Shown here: positions 1 to 8,780 of the stretch, one piece after another
How the letters are laid out: each line of letters opens with the position of its first letter
Position numbering within the stretch: the first letter of the stretch is position 1
Assembly (NCBI RefSeq): GCF_029946165.1
Contig: NZ_JAQSDZ010000022.1
Coordinates: forward strand, 1-64,000
DNA: 64,000 nt
Direction of reading: 5' to 3'
Source of the DNA: Methylotenera sp.
GTDB taxonomy: Bacteria > Pseudomonadota > Gammaproteobacteria > Burkholderiales > Methylophilaceae
The notes under the pieces: model-generated
Told to the model about the DNA's origin: nothing
What the model saw: only the letters and a program-made list of their open reading frames with translations
Databases searched by the model: none
Translations under genes and position numbers: made by a program

Positions 1-111
1 CCCTTGAATTAATGCACTCAAACTGCATTTACACAGAATTATTTACAGGCTCAAAGTTGCAGCTGATGTACTGATGGAAATTGCCTAGCCATGATCTGAG
101 TTAATATAAAA

Positions 112-936
112 TTAAATTTCTGGGTCAAAAGTTTCATCTTCAAAGTAATTAATAATTGTGTAAACTTTTGGCTCATCTCTAACTGTTTGCACACGAACAT
201 CAACAAGATAAGCTAACTCATTCCAAGGCTTAATAAATCTAGCATCACCTTTCAACATCGCTTTTTTGACTGCATTATTCTCAAAAATAACCTTAACTGG
301 TTTTTTTGAAATACTTTCAATTACAGCTTTATCACCTGTGTGAGATTCATCATCAAATTTTGTTTGATACCAGTACATAACTCTTTTTGCCTGAAGGTGG
401 TCATCTGGTTCATTTAAGCTTTCAATTCTTCTTTTAATTGAGTTTTGTGCAGCATTTGCTTGCTCTGAATTAATATAGAAATTGTTAATTACAGTGCCAC
501 CATCAGAAACTGTAAAGTTTAGCTGTGAGCCATTATCTTTTGCTATTGGTTCAAGTATGCAATTCCATTGCTTTAAATCTTGCTTTGATACTTCAATAGG
601 GGGCTCATTAACTTTACCTAGCAACCATTGAAATGTTGATGATGCTTGACTAGTCCACTCAACGAGAGAACCACCAGACCAAAGCAATGGAACTACTGGC
701 ATAGCTTGGGCAACCAATTCAATAATTATTGAACCAGTGCGAACTTCTTTAATGAATAATTCTGAATTTACTTTATAGCTATCGTTTGTGTCATTCTCAA
801 TAAACTTTTGATATTGATTTCCTATTGAAAGAAGAGACAAACTCAAGTCATTTAATTCTATTGGTTTGATATTATTGAATTTTATTTCAAGTTTATTTTT
901 AAGATCAATGTCTGATAAATCAATTTGATTTTGCAT
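112..936 (-). CDS. Hypothetical protein, companion of the restriction-modification gene
   Basis: The function is not recognised. The protein is about 274 residues if it starts at the ATG at 936, which has a GGA stretch just upstream; a GTG at 954 would add six residues. A short hydrophobic patch near residues 65-90 is too polar and broken to call a membrane span. The rest looks soluble, with a charged C-terminal half. The gene follows the restriction-modification gene by about 70 bases on the same strand, so the two probably share a transcript. That position suggests an accessory role in the same defence module, which is inference only. It is AT-rich like its neighbour. Confidence 0.6.
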   Translation of the reverse strand: MQNQIDLSDIDLKNKLEIKFNNIKPIELNDLSLSLLSIGNQYQKFIENDTNDSYKVNSELFIKEVRTGSIIIELVAQAMPVVPLLWSGGSLVEWTSQASSTFQWLLGKVNEPPIEVSKQDLKQWNCILEPIAKDNGSQLNFTVSDGGTVINNFYINSEQANAAQNSIKRRIESLNEPDDHLQAKRVMYWYQTKFDDESHTGDKAVIESISKKPVKVIFENNAVKKAMLKGDARFIKPWNELAYLVDVRVQTVRDEPKVYTIINYFEDETFDPEI

Positions 937-1007
937 ATTATTCCGTTCAATCACTCAAATAAAAATTCAATTAAATATCAAGCTATCCTGCTATCAAATA
1001 TTCAAGA

Positions 1008-4000
1008 TCACACTTCTAAATCAGAATTAAATCCATATAACCTACTGACGATTTTTTCTACAGAGTCCTCTAATTCCTGTGTTTCAATTTCAGCTTTTTT
1101 ATTTTCTAAAATTTGACTAACTAGAGCAATGATTTCTTTTTGGTCATCTTTGCTTATTATTGGTATAGGAAGTCTTCTCAACTCGCCAAGAGTTGTTTGT
1201 CTAAAGTCATCCTTACTAGCTATTGCCGATAACTTCAAATAAAGTGAGGAGATAAATTTACTAGCTAATATTCCTAGTAGATAAAATGTATCAAACCGAT
1301 CATCAATACATATAAATGGATTTATGTCTTTTTTAAATACAAGACTTTCATTGCAGTAACCAACACTCAATCTATCTTGACGGTTTATTATTCTTCTTAT
1401 TAATAATTTTGGTTCGCTTTGATAAAATTGTTTAAGTGAATGTTTGTCTTCTAAGCTGGTATAAAATATATCTTCTTTAATCAAAATATAGTTATACACA
1501 TTACCTTTATTTAGAAAGGGGTAAATTTGACAACTATCAGAATTCTCAACACTTTTATAAGCACTACCAGATAACCCTTGTGTAGATTTTGTAATTTCGC
1601 CCAAACTTATAAAATTTGGATTACTGATAGCCTTTATCAACTCAGCAGCAGATTTATCTAAAACAATTTTATAGTCTGGAGAGTGAATTAAATCAGAATC
1701 AATATTTACGAAATTTATATTTTCTAATGAAGTTATTTTATCTTTTTTATTAAAGTTATAAATTTCGTAATCAGTTTTTACAGCTTTCTTAAATACATAA
1801 ATACTTGTGTCAACATAGGCATCTTCAAAAATATTAAATGGTAAGTTAATGATTTTATTAACTGATAACTCAGAAAATATATACGACCTAAATTTTGTAA
1901 AATTTTCTCCAGTTAACCATGTTTGTGGTGCTATATATGTTAGTAAGGCATTCGCCTTCAATATTCTCTCTGCTTGAACAATAAATAATACGGATGATTC
2001 ATATTTTCTTTCGAACTGAGTATATTTACTTTTAAAGTAATCTCTATGGCTTTCACTAAACTCTTCAATCGCAATGTATGGTGGATTCCCAATAACCAAA
2101 TCAAAACCTTGATAATCTCCTTCATCATTTAATATTTCAGGAAACTCAAATCTCCACTCAAAAGCATTTTCATAAATTTTGTTACTTTTGATTTGATCAA
2201 TTTCTGTACTAGCCTTGTCTATTTGACCTTTCAAATCCTCAAGTTTTTGTTTTCTTAGTTTTCTCTCTTTTACAGTATCATCAAACAATGATGACTGTCC
2301 TAATAAGTAGCCATACTCATTTTTCAGTTTATCTAGCTTTTTTATTTTTGGATCATTGCTGTATATTTCAATTCTAAAGTTTGATTTTATTTCTTCAATC
2401 AACTTTTCCATATCTCGCTTTTGTTCTTTACTTATCGCATTCCGATAAGTATTCACAGCAGTTTTATAGCCTCCAATAGTTAGTTTAGATTTTTTAAGTG
2501 CATCTTTTAAATTAGAATCCAGATCAAAACGACTTATTAATGAATTGCCACACTTAATATTTATATCTATGTTTGGAAGAGTTTCTAAATCTTCGCTATT
2601 TTTATAATAAGCATTTTTGAGCAATTCAATCCACAACCTTAATCTGCAAATTTTTACGGAATTAGAATTAATATCTACTCCAAATAAGCAGCTTTCAATT
2701 ATTGTTTGTTTCTCATGAAATACTGCTTCTTGTATTCGCTGGCTTTCATTGTTTGTGGGCTTATATTCAAAAAACTCACCATCTTCATCTGTAATAATCA
2801 GTTCGTCATTAACAACCTCTACTTGATATTCTTTTAATCTTTTTCCAGCACGATCAAGCAATACCTTTAAATCACTTTTGATTGCGATAATTTCATTGAG
2901 TGCAGAAACCAGAAAGTGTCCTGAACCTACTGCTGGATCGCATATCTTTATGCTGTTAATGATTTCATTAGCTTCTTTTCTATCTTCTATCTTGTCATAA
3001 AGCTCATCAAAGGTTTTACATTCCCATTGTTTAGCTTCATTAAACTTCTGCACTACTGCCCTACGAATCGTTTCACGACTCATATACATTGTGACGAATC
3101 CAGGAGTAAAGAATGAACCATCTTTGTAACCATTTATTTTTTCAAATATCAGGCCAAGCACTGAGGCATTAATTAATGCTTTATTTTCTTCTTGTATTTC
3201 TTCACTACCTTCACTTGCAAAGTCATAGGCATCTAAGAACTCAAACAAATATTCAAGTGTGCTGAGTTCCCCCGTTCGCTTTTTACCGTTTTCATCTTTA
3301 AGCACTGTTGATGAAATAATAGGTATTTTCTTTTCATCTCTTAGATTGCTAATGAAAATGAATTTATGCTCAATATCAGTTGGTTCAAATAACGAACTGT
3401 TTAAATATGGAACTTTGCTAAATTGATTTTGTGCTTCGCTTTTTCTTTCGCCACTCTTTTTAGCCAACACCTGAAAAAACAAACTATCCAAGTCATCAAA
3501 GTTTGCGATTTTTTTATGATTCAAAAATGCATATGAGTTATTGCCTTTGTTATATGAAAGCAACTGAGCTTCAAGCAACTTGAGAAATAAAATACGATTA
3601 ATCCATGTGATAACTAACTCAAGTCCGACATTAAATAATCTTTCTTCTTTATTAGCTCCGAATTTTGCTGGATTATCTATAACGGCCAACTTATCTTTTG
3701 CTTCAATTTGCTCTATGGCATTTTCAAGTAGAGATCCAGAATCTCTTTCACCTACATTTTTCCTTTGAATAAGTTTTTTAGAACCCTCTTTAGTTTCAGC
3801 TAGTCCAATAATATGTAACAGTTCTGTATAGAACCGCTTATCTAGACTATTACTGTCATTGATAAATGGAAGCTTAAGTAAGTGTTCAGGTGATAAAAGT
3901 TTAAATAGTGCGATTAATTTGTTATCGTCTTTTTTGTCTGCATTTCGAAGAGGTTTTTCATAATCACGAATATCAAAGTAGGTGAATTCAATCTCTGCTG

Positions 4001-4583
4001 TGATGGCTGCAATCGCAGGTTGAGCTACTTCCTTATAGAAAAAATCAGTGTTAGTGCCTGACAATCTTCCAGCTTCAAAGTCATTAAATTTAGCAACCAA
4101 TGCTTTGTCTTGGGCAAAGTGTTTTTCAAATATCACAGCATCAAAAATAAACCATTCATTAATGTTGGTTGCAACCAAACATTTCACTTCTAGGTTTTTG
4201 TGAGTAATTCGCTCACGAAGATAATAAAGCACAAGCTCCTGAAAAGCTTTGAAATTGATATTGTCTTGCCTAAGCATTTCCACTTTGTTAGTAGGTTTTT
4301 TTGCCTCAACAATAACACCTACGGTATTTTTAGCATCTTTGCCGTTGTGTATAACAAGATCATTTCTACCTTTAGTGTTAATAAAGTAGTTAGGGTCATA
4401 ATAGGATTTTTTGAGAAAATCAGAAACGAGGTTTTTATGGAACTCTTCTGATTCTGTATCATTGGTTGCATCAAGTAAATTAGTGAGATTGGCTTTGAAT
4501 TTCTCAATCTCAATGCGATTGGGTTTAACTTTCAGAAAAGCCTTGTTTATAGAGCTTTTAGGGGTTATTTTTATTAAAGGCAC
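1008..4583 (-). CDS. Type IIG-like fused restriction endonuclease / adenine methyltransferase
   Basis: This 1191-residue protein carries both halves of a restriction-modification system in one chain. Near the N-terminus a PD-(D/E)XK nuclease signature is visible as Asp75 followed by Glu93-Ala-Lys95. The methyltransferase core has the SAM-binding motif DPAVGSG at about residue 549 and the catalytic motif NPPY at 833-836, typical of N6-adenine DNA methylases of the Eco57I/TaqI type. The last 250 or so residues match where a target-recognition domain should lie. The start is a GTG with AGGGAT upstream. No separate methylase or specificity gene lies nearby, as expected for type IIG. A BREX PglX-like enzyme is less likely because no other brx/pgl genes are present. 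Confidence 0.85.
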   Translation of the reverse strand: MPLIKITPKSSINKAFLKVKPNRIEIEKFKANLTNLLDATNDTESEEFHKNLVSDFLKKSYYDPNYFINTKGRNDLVIHNGKDAKNTVGVIVEAKKPTNKVEMLRQDNINFKAFQELVLYYLRERITHKNLEVKCLVATNINEWFIFDAVIFEKHFAQDKALVAKFNDFEAGRLSGTNTDFFYKEVAQPAIAAITAEIEFTYFDIRDYEKPLRNADKKDDNKLIALFKLLSPEHLLKLPFINDSNSLDKRFYTELLHIIGLAETKEGSKKLIQRKNVGERDSGSLLENAIEQIEAKDKLAVIDNPAKFGANKEERLFNVGLELVITWINRILFLKLLEAQLLSYNKGNNSYAFLNHKKIANFDDLDSLFFQVLAKKSGERKSEAQNQFSKVPYLNSSLFEPTDIEHKFIFISNLRDEKKIPIISSTVLKDENGKKRTGELSTLEYLFEFLDAYDFASEGSEEIQEENKALINASVLGLIFEKINGYKDGSFFTPGFVTMYMSRETIRRAVVQKFNEAKQWECKTFDELYDKIEDRKEANEIINSIKICDPAVGSGHFLVSALNEIIAIKSDLKVLLDRAGKRLKEYQVEVVNDELIITDEDGEFFEYKPTNNESQRIQEAVFHEKQTIIESCLFGVDINSNSVKICRLRLWIELLKNAYYKNSEDLETLPNIDINIKCGNSLISRFDLDSNLKDALKKSKLTIGGYKTAVNTYRNAISKEQKRDMEKLIEEIKSNFRIEIYSNDPKIKKLDKLKNEYGYLLGQSSLFDDTVKERKLRKQKLEDLKGQIDKASTEIDQIKSNKIYENAFEWRFEFPEILNDEGDYQGFDLVIGNPPYIAIEEFSESHRDYFKSKYTQFERKYESSVLFIVQAERILKANALLTYIAPQTWLTGENFTKFRSYIFSELSVNKIINLPFNIFEDAYVDTSIYVFKKAVKTDYEIYNFNKKDKITSLENINFVNIDSDLIHSPDYKIVLDKSAAELIKAISNPNFISLGEITKSTQGLSGSAYKSVENSDSCQIYPFLNKGNVYNYILIKEDIFYTSLEDKHSLKQFYQSEPKLLIRRIINRQDRLSVGYCNESLVFKKDINPFICIDDRFDTFYLLGILASKFISSLYLKLSAIASKDDFRQTTLGELRRLPIPIISKDDQKEIIALVSQILENKKAEIETQELEDSVEKIVSRLYGFNSDLEV

Positions 4584-4750
4584 TGACTTATCCCTACTAG
4601 TTAAATTATTCTAAATTTTTATTTTCAACTTGATTAAGTATATCTAACGACATTTATTTTCATTAAATTTAGTATAAGCTGGTTTTCAATACATTTCTAA
4701 TGGCTTTTTGCTAGTTAATTTAAGCCACACTGTCAAAGTGTGTAACTGTG

Positions 4751-4930
4751 CTAGTTTAGCTTATCAAGCTCTTCAAATACCACTTCCATTGTCTTGACCT
4801 GACCCTGCTCTATTTGGGACTGCCCTATCTGAAGGATTTTTAGTAGGGCAATGGTTTGTTCTGGCAACCTCTTATCTTCTAAAATTTCCATTATTATTCT
4901 CAAATTAGATACATGTTCATAATATGCCAT
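4751..4930 (-). pseudogene. Orphan C-terminal piece of a Phd/YefM-type antitoxin
   Basis: The 59-residue product ends in a stretch (TIALLKILQIGQSQIEQG, then a short tail ending EELDKL) that resembles the C-terminal, toxin-neutralising segment of Phd/YefM antitoxins. The N-terminal DNA-binding half that normally precedes it is missing, and no RelE- or Doc-type toxin gene adjoins. It starts at ATG 4930 or GTG 4939, with no convincing ribosome-binding site at either. The family match rests on remembered motif similarity. It could be a decayed remnant or a small anti-addiction peptide. Confidence 0.45.
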
Positions 4931-5206
4931 GATTTTCACTATAAAGCTTCACCCAAGTCTTATTTGACTGTTAGTTTTGCATGATTAACACACAAACCTT
5001 ATAGTAATTCTTTGAAAATTTTTTATTCAGAAAAATCGTTTTTGATATGCTAAATTTCAATAACTAAGGAGTATTAGTCCTGTGCACACACCCCTTACCT
5101 ATGTCTGATACGGTCTGCTACAAAAAATCTTAAAAAGGACATTTATAGAAAAAAGACTTAAAATTAAGTATATGATTTATAAGGTATTTTTTTTATTTTT
5201 TGATCC

Positions 5207-5255
5207 CATGATTCATAATCCTGGGGTCGAGGGTTCAAGTCCCTCTTTCCCACCA
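5207..5255 (+). pseudogene. 3' half of a tRNA with CAU anticodon (damaged; likely integration scar)
   Basis: The stretch has an anticodon arm with loop TTCATAA (CAU), a GGGTC variable loop, a perfect 5-bp T-stem (GAGGG/CCCTC) around TTCAAGT, then TTTCCC, A and an encoded CCA. The D-arm and 5' acceptor strand are absent: upstream is a T-rich run. The anticodon stem has one mismatch, and the acceptor strand has six rather than seven bases, so this is not a working tRNA. 3' tRNA fragments are typical leftovers of integrase-mediated insertion, which fits the accessory genes on both sides. The parent would be tRNA-Met or tRNA-Ile2. Confidence 0.6.
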
Positions 5256-5262
5256 ATAAAGA

Positions 5263-5295
5263 CGCCTCATTCGAAAGAATGGGGCGTTTTTCTTT
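5263..5295 (+). terminator. Rho-independent terminator after the tRNA fragment
   Basis: A 10-bp stem (CGCCTCATTC / GAATGGGGCG, one G-U pair) closes a GAAA tetraloop and is followed by TTTTTCTTT. It sits 8 bases after the CCA end, as expected for a tRNA terminator carried along with the tRNA 3' end. Confidence 0.8.
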
Positions 5296-5311
5296 GTGCT
5301 TATTTCTCAAT

Positions 5312-5333
5312 TAGTAGCCATCTAGTAGCCATA
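5312..5333 (+). repeat. 11-bp tandem repeat (TAGTAGCCATM x2)
   Basis: Two head-to-tail copies, TAGTAGCCATC and TAGTAGCCATA, lie 57 bases past the tRNA fragment end. Short direct repeats beside a tRNA attachment site can be integrase arm-binding sites. No integrase gene is present here, so that role is inference. Confidence 0.4.
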
Positions 5334-5460
5334 ATCATGATATTACTTTTCACTAACTCTTTAAGCAAGTATAAAAAAGAACAACTACAAAATATTTCTA
5401 ACAGTTTAAAGTCAATTTAAATTAACATTGACCATAGTTTAATTTATCAAGAGGTAACCA

Positions 5461-6513
5461 GTGGCTAACCAAGCAAATACAACATTAACTATTTTTAGTA
5501 TTGATAAAGACTCAGTAGTGAGCGCAATTGTTGCAACGGGCAAAGCCGATTATAGATTCGCTCTAGAAAAACTAACACCTTTAGTCAACAGACTAGAAAT
5601 CCAGAGAAGAATACAAAACCCACGTTTTTATGATCGTCTAAAGAAAGATATATTAGCTGGTTGCTTAATGCCTCCTATTACAATTGCTTTCATTCATCCA
5701 GATCCTAACTCATTATTTTCAGTTAATGCCTTTCAAAGGTTTCTTGATACAAATATATCAGAAGGGTTCGTACTTGATGGTATACAAAGACTTTCAACAC
5801 TACAAAGAGCAAGTCAAGAGTTACCATTAGTATCAGAGTTCCCTTTTGACCAATCCATCTTTATAAATATATTAGTCTGCCAATCGATGGACAATTTGCT
5901 TTATAGGATGATTACACTGAATAATGGTCAAAAGCCAATGTCAACTAGGCATCAAATAGAGATATTAAGTGCAAATCTTTTTGATTTTTCAATAGAGGAA
6001 ACAGATTTACTAACCGAAAAAAGTGCTAAACGGATAAAACCTGGGGTATTTGGTCTTTCCGACTTCGTACTAGCATACATGGCGTTTTTGAGTCATTCGG
6101 TAAATATAGACTCGCAGAAATTGATTCAAGAAAAACTGGATGATCTTGTCGCAGGTAAAATATTAGAGCGCAGCCCAGAAGATGGTGATCTTGAGTATAA
6201 AGATGTAATAGAACTCGTAAAGAAACTATCAGCCTCTTCAATCCTAGACAAATGGTTTAGATTAAGTAACAATTTTATTGGATTCAGTTCAGAAATAAGA
6301 AACTCATATAACTTCCTAAAAGATCTAGATATCTCTACGTTTGAAGAGTCAATTGAGCAGTTTGAAATTTCGTTCAAAGAGTTTGATGTGTCAAAAATTA
6401 AACTTGGTAAAGCTAGAAGAATTGCAGTTGCATATTTTATTAAAAATTTAGAGTCATTAGCAAATCGCTCATCTAGTGTAATTACTGATAAATTACTTGA
6501 TGTAATTGAATAA
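5461..6513 (+). CDS. DGQHR/ParB-like protein, first gene of a two-gene putative defence operon
   Basis: The 350-residue protein has a DGIQRLSTL motif at residues 106-114, the position and shape of the DGQHR signature of DndB-like and DUF262/ParB-type proteins. A second conserved-looking NNGQKPMS segment lies at 154-161, and the rest is largely helical. The start is GTG with GAGG seven bases upstream. The stop codon abuts the ATG of the next gene (TAAATG), so the two are almost certainly translated together. Known DGQHR proteins act in DNA phosphorothioation regulation or as NTP-using nucleases, but no dnd genes are present. The family assignment is by motif only and the function is inferred. 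Confidence 0.6.
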   Translation: MANQANTTLTIFSIDKDSVVSAIVATGKADYRFALEKLTPLVNRLEIQRRIQNPRFYDRLKKDILAGCLMPPITIAFIHPDPNSLFSVNAFQRFLDTNISEGFVLDGIQRLSTLQRASQELPLVSEFPFDQSIFINILVCQSMDNLLYRMITLNNGQKPMSTRHQIEILSANLFDFSIEETDLLTEKSAKRIKPGVFGLSDFVLAYMAFLSHSVNIDSQKLIQEKLDDLVAGKILERSPEDGDLEYKDVIELVKKLSASSILDKWFRLSNNFIGFSSEIRNSYNFLKDLDISTFEESIEQFEISFKEFDVSKIKLGKARRIAVAYFIKNLESLANRSSSVITDKLLDVIE

Positions 6514-7428
6514 ATGTCGCTACAAATAGATAGTTATTTTTCAATAGTGGAGTCGAGTGATATAGCTCCTGTATTACCACCATTACCAATAACTCAGCAA
6601 ACAATTCTCAATATAGGCTCTAATAGTTCCGAAGAGGCAGCTTTAGTGAGACTTCTTATTGGATCCGTTAGTTTTTCGCATACTTCATCAAATAAAAACA
6701 TATCTCAACGTATAAATCATTCGATTTATGGCTTACCAAAAAATAATAAAATCAATGAACTTACAATTAAAAATAAACTATTAAAAATTGATATCAGTCA
6801 TACAGCACTCGATCATTATCTGAGAAAAAGCCTGAGGCAGAAAGAGTTTTATAAAACTTTATTGCTAGAGACATTGCATTACTTTCATAGAAGAAAAAAG
6901 AGTGAAGAGTGCATGGCATTCTTGCACTTATATCGCTTCATGGAACGTGTTTCCTTTTCTTTTCCGCTAGCATATGCTTCTGCTTCCAAAGACTACTTAG
7001 GGGCATTTGATTCTCTTAAAGATTTTTTAGGGGATAGTAAAACAGAACTGCCATTTTTTAATCGATTCGCTGAATCAATATTCGATGATGTAATACTGGA
7101 CAATGCAACCGAATTCTCATTTCCTGCACTAACTATTGAAGAACAAAGAAAAGCTGTTAATAGCTTAGACAAATGTTTATTTAGCAAAGAGAATATAGAG
7201 TCTAAGACTGATCAATCAATCAGAATTAAGAATCGAGGAATGTTAGATCTCATAATAGGCGTTAGGAATAGATTTTTTCATCAAAACTCTAGTCACAAAA
7301 ACAACTTATCGCTAATTGATGTACCTATGCCAGATCTATTTTTCCAAGCAATTAACGAAAAAATGTTTGCTTGGTTAGCTTTAATATATTTTGAAGTACT
7401 CAAACAAAAAATAAACGCAATCTATTAA
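6514..7428 (+). CDS. HEPN-motif protein, second gene of the putative defence operon
   Basis: The protein has 304 residues. Near the C-terminus, Arg251-Asn-Arg-Phe-Phe-His256 fits the R-x4-H signature of HEPN ribonucleases. It lies within a helical stretch (about 235-300) that ends in a hydrophobic helix, matching where HEPN domains carry the motif. The N-terminal 200 residues are not recognised. No ribosome-binding site of its own is visible and it begins directly after the upstream stop, so it depends on coupling. HEPN proteins are common RNase effectors in toxin-antitoxin and abortive-infection systems, and a DGQHR-like partner could be the sensor or inhibitor. That pairing is inference. 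Confidence 0.55.
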   Translation: MSLQIDSYFSIVESSDIAPVLPPLPITQQTILNIGSNSSEEAALVRLLIGSVSFSHTSSNKNISQRINHSIYGLPKNNKINELTIKNKLLKIDISHTALDHYLRKSLRQKEFYKTLLLETLHYFHRRKKSEECMAFLHLYRFMERVSFSFPLAYASASKDYLGAFDSLKDFLGDSKTELPFFNRFAESIFDDVILDNATEFSFPALTIEEQRKAVNSLDKCLFSKENIESKTDQSIRIKNRGMLDLIIGVRNRFFHQNSSHKNNLSLIDVPMPDLFFQAINEKMFAWLALIYFEVLKQKINAIY

Positions 7429-7472
7429 ATTATCGGTACTTAAATGTACTTTATATCTAGTCTAAAGGACTC

Positions 7473-7527
7473 GGTCGCAATCCGCTCCGTGCGCCGCTTG
7501 CGCGTGCGCGCGGTGCAGATTGCGACC
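7473..7527. repeat. GC-rich inverted repeat (10-bp arms, long imperfect stem)
   Basis: GGTCGCAATC at 7473 is exactly inverted at 7518 (GATTGCGACC). The enclosed 35 bases are GC-rich and pair imperfectly with each other, and AGGA/TCCT extend the outer stem. It stands out in an AT-rich stretch just after the HEPN gene. It has no U-tract, so it is a poor terminator. It could be a repeat element or a structured RNA. Confidence 0.6.
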
Positions 7528-7689
7528 TCTCCTAAAATGGCGTTGGTAAAGGGTTATTTTCGTTCGGCAAGTATCTAAAAAAGATCATAGCCGTATTACG
7601 GTCTGTTATATAGAGGCTGTTATCTTTTGTAGCCTCCATCATTAAAGTAATGTCAAAACGCACATAAAGCTCTTGCACGACTTCTGCGA

Positions 7690-7929
7690 TTGTTGCTGCA
7701 CTCGTTTATTCAGACAGGCAGCCTTAAAGCTGACCAGATGACGTTTATTAACAACATTATTAGCTACCTCACCCAAAACGACATGATTGATAATGATATG
7801 TTGTTTAAGCCGCCGTTTACGCATATTCACCAAGATGGTTTGCTGGGTGTGTTTGATGACATTGGCGCGAAAAAGGTGATTCAGTTGGTGAGCGCGGTGA
7901 ATGAAAATGCGCTGGTGAAAGTTGGTTAG
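7690..7929 (+). pseudogene. hsdR: C-terminal remnant of type I restriction subunit R
   Basis: About 75 codons encode a tail with TGSLKADQMTFINNIISYL and HQDGLLGVFDDIGAKK, which I recognise as the C-terminal helical segment of HsdR (EcoKI/EcoEI-type motor-nuclease subunit). The nuclease and DEAD-helicase portions, more than 700 residues, are absent, and no hsdM or hsdS is nearby. The upstream 100 bases do not continue the protein. The last four bases overlap the convergent nucleotidyltransferase gene. It is a relic of a lost type I system. Confidence 0.75.
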
Positions 7930-8780
7930 TTTCTCAAACCGTTAGTAAAACTTTTTAGCAAGGCTTCAGCCTCGTTTAAAGCATTTTCATTACCTGTTAA
8001 AGACTTAGCCATCTGTAATATTAGGTTTTCTTTTTTGCTTTCAATAAGCTCAGTCATTCTTTCAATGGTGCTTTTATAGGCTATCGCTGCGGCATCATAA
8101 CCAAGTAGCCAAGCACCCATCAGCTCTGGGTTGTAATCCAAAGACTCCAAAACCTCTGGTTCTAGCACTTCGTAGATTCTGTCTGCGTTACCAGCTTCAT
8201 GATAAGTGCGAAGTAGTGTCAGCAAATCTATAGCGTCTTTATTTTCAGTGACTGTGCCTCGCTCTGACCACGCAAATATTTTCAATACTGCCAACCCAGC
8301 CAGCGAAACTACTTTAATAGTCAAATTGGCATTTAGCTCTACCAATAGTGCAGACTCAAGCGCCTCTTGATAACCGCTTACACTTATCACCACATCTAGC
8401 TCTGGTGGCCACGCAATCATGTTGTTATCATCCTGCATTTTACCAAAGGGGATAATATCTACAACAAAACCATGCTCAATTAAACTGGATTGATAGAGTA
8501 ACCTTTGCTTAACTTTTGGCAGCTCTCTAAACTTGCCTGTGGCGATTAAGCTTTGCTTAATTTGGTTAAACTGATCCCAACTTTCAACGGCAAATGCAAA
8601 ATCAATATCGCCCGTTGCGCGGCCTGGGTTTAAGCCGTGAATATTTTCTAGTAATATCACTTTTGCCTGTGCGCCAACTAGCAACAACTCTAGCCCCAGC
8701 GCTTTGCTTACCGCGTTTATTTCACGCACAATTTCAACTGTAAGTTCGCCAACTGGCTTAATAGGTTTAATTGTTTGCAT
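7926..8780 (-). CDS. AbiEii-like nucleotidyltransferase (toxin component, COG4849-type)
   Basis: The protein has 284 residues. A nucleotidyltransferase fold is indicated by VGAQA at residues 35-39, GDID at 57-60 supplying the paired acidic residues, and a third acidic position in VVDII at about 108. This is the DNA-polymerase-beta-like arrangement of AbiEii toxins. The C-terminal half is helical. It overlaps the upstream antitoxin-like gene by 14 bases, so the two are one operon. In the AbiE family the enzyme modifies tRNA and stops growth when not restrained. That activity is known for relatives and inferred here. Confidence 0.75.
   Translation of the reverse strand: MQTIKPIKPVGELTVEIVREINAVSKALGLELLLVGAQAKVILLENIHGLNPGRATGDIDFAFAVESWDQFNQIKQSLIATGKFRELPKVKQRLLYQSSLIEHGFVVDIIPFGKMQDDNNMIAWPPELDVVISVSGYQEALESALLVELNANLTIKVVSLAGLAVLKIFAWSERGTVTENKDAIDLLTLLRTYHEAGNADRIYEVLEPEVLESLDYNPELMGAWLLGYDAAAIAYKSTIERMTELIESKKENLILQMAKSLTGNENALNEAEALLKSFTNGLRN

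Noticed and set aside
3-74. Short plus-strand open frame entering from the left edge, ending LQLMY stop
   Set aside because: Only 23 codons are visible, with no recognisable motif; it cannot be told from chance.
5172-5420. 82-codon plus-strand frame over the tRNA fragment
   Set aside because: It reads through the tRNA arm and terminator hairpin, so it is not a real gene.
5461-6513. Dnd phosphorothioation system (DndB)
   Set aside because: The DGQHR-like motif fits, but no dndC, dndD or dndE gene is present.
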